This document shows positions 62,453 to 64,000 of a stretch of 64,000 bases of DNA, in pieces. Origin of the DNA: Cryobacterium glaciale (GTDB lineage: Bacteria; Actinomycetota; Actinomycetes; Actinomycetales; Microbacteriaceae); NCBI RefSeq assembly GCF_004402535.1, contig NZ_SOEY01000008.1:62001-126000 (forward strand), read 5' to 3'. How positions within the stretch are numbered: the first letter of the stretch is position 1; each line of letters starts with the position of its first letter. The notes under the pieces are model-generated. The model worked only from the letters and a program-made list of their open reading frames with translations. It made no database searches and was not told the DNA's origin. Made by a program: the position numbers and the translations under genes.

Positions 62453-63416
62453 TCCTGCTGAAGATCAGCGCACGGGCAAGGCGGCAGGGTTCGACGGTAC
62501 AACGCCGCTCGCCCGCGAGATCGCTGAACTCACGCGACGCCGCCAGGTCATTGCGGCCGGCGAACTGCCCAAACCAGACAAGACCCGTGTGCTGACGATC
62601 TCCAACCAGAAGGGCGGGGTCGGCAAGACCACGACTGCCGTCAACCTTGCTGCAGCCCTCGCTCGGCAGGGAGCTCGCGTCTTGGTCATCGACCTCGACC
62701 CGCAGGGCAACGCTTCCACCGCCCTGGGGGTGGAGCACCGCGCCGAGACGCCGAGTGTCTACGACGTCATCATCAACGACATGCCCATGTCCGAGGTCGT
62801 GCAGAAAAGCCCCGAATTCGGAGCCCTTTTCTGTGTGCCAGCCACCATCCACCTCGCTGGTGCCGAGATTGAACTGGTCTCACTCGTGGCGCGGGAACAG
62901 CGACTGCGCCGCGCGCTCGATCTCTATCTGGGCGAGATGGCCGAGCCGTACGACTACGTCTTCATTGACTGTCCGCCTTCGCTCGGGCTGCTGACCATCA
63001 ACGCGTTCGTTGCGGCGCGTGAGGTTCTCATTCCGATCCAGTGCGAGTATTACGCGCTCGAGGGGCTGAGCCAGCTGCTCAAGAACATCGCCCTGATCGA
63101 GAAGCACCTGAACCCCGACCTCGTCGTGTCGACGATTCTGTTGACCATGTACGACAGCCGCACCAATTTGGCAACGCAGGTAGCCAAGGAAGTACGTGAT
63201 CACTTTCCCAAAGAGGTGCTGAATACCGCGATTCCGCGCTCTGTGCGCGTTTCTGAGGCCCCGAGCTACGGTCAGAGCGTCGTGAGCTACGACCTCAACT
63301 CCGCGGGATCGCTCTCCTACCTCGAAGCAGCAGCAGAAATGGCCCATCGTGGGGCTCCCGGCACGGGAGATCAGGCCCAAAAAGGAGAAAAGACCCAATT
63401 AGGAGAAAAGAAATAA
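62445..63416 (+). CDS. parA: Chromosome partitioning ATPase ParA (Soj)
   Basis: A 323-residue deviant Walker ATPase: [18 protein letters not shown] with Lys56 and Lys61, [11 protein letters not shown], and [15 protein letters not shown]. It drives origin segregation together with ParB. Start is GTG at 62445, embedded in a parS site. The C-terminus is Gln/Lys/Gly-rich ([12 protein letters not shown]), encoded by a near-duplicate of the parB Shine-Dalgarno region. The stop overlaps the parB ATG by one base. Confidence 0.95.
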   Translation: MKHPAEDQRTGKAAGFDGTTPLAREIAELTRRRQVIAAGELPKPDKTRVLTISNQKGGVGKTTTAVNLAAALARQGARVLVIDLDPQGNASTALGVEHRAETPSVYDVIINDMPMSEVVQKSPEFGALFCVPATIHLAGAEIELVSLVAREQRLRRALDLYLGEMAEPYDYVFIDCPPSLGLLTINAFVAAREVLIPIQCEYYALEGLSQLLKNIALIEKHLNPDLVVSTILLTMYDSRTNLATQVAKEVRDHFPKEVLNTAIPRSVRVSEAPSYGQSVVSYDLNSAGSLSYLEAAAEMAHRGAPGTGDQAQKGEKTQLGEKK

Positions 63417-64000
63417 TGGCGAAGAGAACTGGCCTGGGCCGCGGCATCGGTGCACTTATCCCGGTACAGGACGATGCTTCGGCGCCCCGCCCGGTCGACG
63501 TCTTCTTTCCTCGCGGTGTGGCGATTGCAGCGGATGCCTCCTCCCCCGAGCTCGTCCCGGTGCCCGGTGCCCGCCTGGCGCACCTGAACCCGCAGGACAT
63601 CGTTCCCAACCGGGCCCAGCCGCGCACGATTTTCGACGAGGATGACCTCGCCGAGCTTGTGCACAGCATTCGCGAGGTCGGCGTGCTGCAACCGATCGTC
63701 GTGCGGCCGCTGGCCGATGAGCCGGGTAAATATGAGCTCGTCATGGGTGAGCGTCGGCTGCGCGCGACCAAGGAAGTCGGGCTCGACACCATTCCGGCGG
63801 TCGTGCGCGAAACTGCTGACGTTGACATGCTGCGCGACGCGCTGCTGGAGAACCTTCACCGTGCTCAGCTGAACCCGCTCGAAGAGGCTTCCGCGTATCA
63901 GCAGCTGCTCGCTGACTTCGGGATCACGCAGGAGGAACTCGCGGCCCGCATCGGGCGGTCGCGCCCGCAGATCACCAACACGCTGCGTCTGCTCAAACTA
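63416..64000 (+). CDS. parB: Chromosome partitioning protein ParB (partial, 3' end outside the window)
   Basis: The first 195 residues of Par[17 protein letters not shown] is the ParA-interacting N-terminus. [35 protein letters not shown] and [14 protein letters not shown] form the CTP-binding ParB/Srx domain, with [14 protein letters not shown] following. The HTH begins at about 180 ([26 protein letters not shown]) and is cut by the window end. It binds the parS sites at 54486 and 62437. AGGAG lies ten bases before the ATG. Confidence 0.96.
   Translation, partial: MAKRTGLGRGIGALIPVQDDASAPRPVDVFFPRGVAIAADASSPELVPVPGARLAHLNPQDIVPNRAQPRTIFDEDDLAELVHSIREVGVLQPIVVRPLADEPGKYELVMGERRLRATKEVGLDTIPAVVRETADVDMLRDALLENLHRAQLNPLEEASAYQQLLADFGITQEELAARIGRSRPQITNTLRLLKL

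Overview
The window is a high-GC actinobacterial chromosome segment spanning the replication origin. It carries the dnaA-dnaN-recF-DUF721-gyrB-gyrA cluster read leftward from oriC and rpmH-rnpA-yidD-yidC-jag-rsmG-parA-parB read rightward. The very frequent octamer GCGGATGC/GCATCCGC, the fhaA-fhaB-pstP-rodA-pbpA-pknA-pknB cell-wall signalling operon, crgA, a class E sortase and a DUF3566 gene after gyrA point to Actinomycetia, most likely Microbacteriaceae (Cryobacterium-like). The family-level placement is inference.

Layout. 1-3.5 kb: a partial 6-phospho-3-hexuloisomerase gene, a divergent HATPase-LuxR regulator, and thiC behind a TPP riboswitch. 3.7-5.3 kb: two decayed genes and an orphan hypothetical. 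5.4-22.2 kb: a large accessory region with a SARP regulator, a NarL-type two-component pair, a complete Tat-exported multicopper oxidase, a secreted lipoprotein, a secreted FN3/Ig-like protein and a ~1960-residue secreted animal-type heme peroxidase with RTX calcium repeats and FN3/Ig-like domains. Around these lie broken relatives: a multicopper oxidase lacking every copper ligand, a lipoprotein fragment, a frameshifted Rieske lipoprotein and a trace of a further oxidase start. The last ~620 bp of the peroxidase gene and of the FN3/Ig-like gene are almost identical, and both are followed by the same hairpin. The region therefore looks like a duplicated and partly eroded extracellular oxidation system. 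Mn(II) or phenolic oxidation is a reasonable guess because RTX-linked heme peroxidases and multicopper oxidases are the two known bacterial Mn(II) oxidase classes, but the substrate cannot be read from sequence.

22.3-34.4 kb: a TetR regulator with a clear two-operator promoter ahead of acyl-CoA dehydrogenase and acyl-CoA ligase genes, a CNNM/CBS membrane protein followed by an internally deleted paralogue, a short UvrA-like ATPase, a DHA2-type MFS exporter, a Cys-rich hypothetical, an EI24-type membrane protein and a b-type cytochrome. 34.7 kb: tRNA-Leu. 35.0-43.9 kb: the FHA/PP2C/RodA/PBP/Ser-Thr-kinase operon controlling peptidoglycan synthesis and division. 44-48.3 kb: trpG/pabA, a 53-residue membrane peptide, a class E sortase, crgA, a rhomboid protease, a cyclophilin and a hypothetical membrane protein. 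48.4-48.7 kb: tRNA-Ala and tRNA-Ile. 48.8-58.7 kb: replication genes on the minus strand, with DnaA boxes on both sides of dnaA. 59.2-64 kb: ribosome, membrane-insertion and partition genes on the plus strand. Two near-consensus parS sites are present, one in the DUF721 gene just after recF and one covering the parA start codon. parB runs off the window end.
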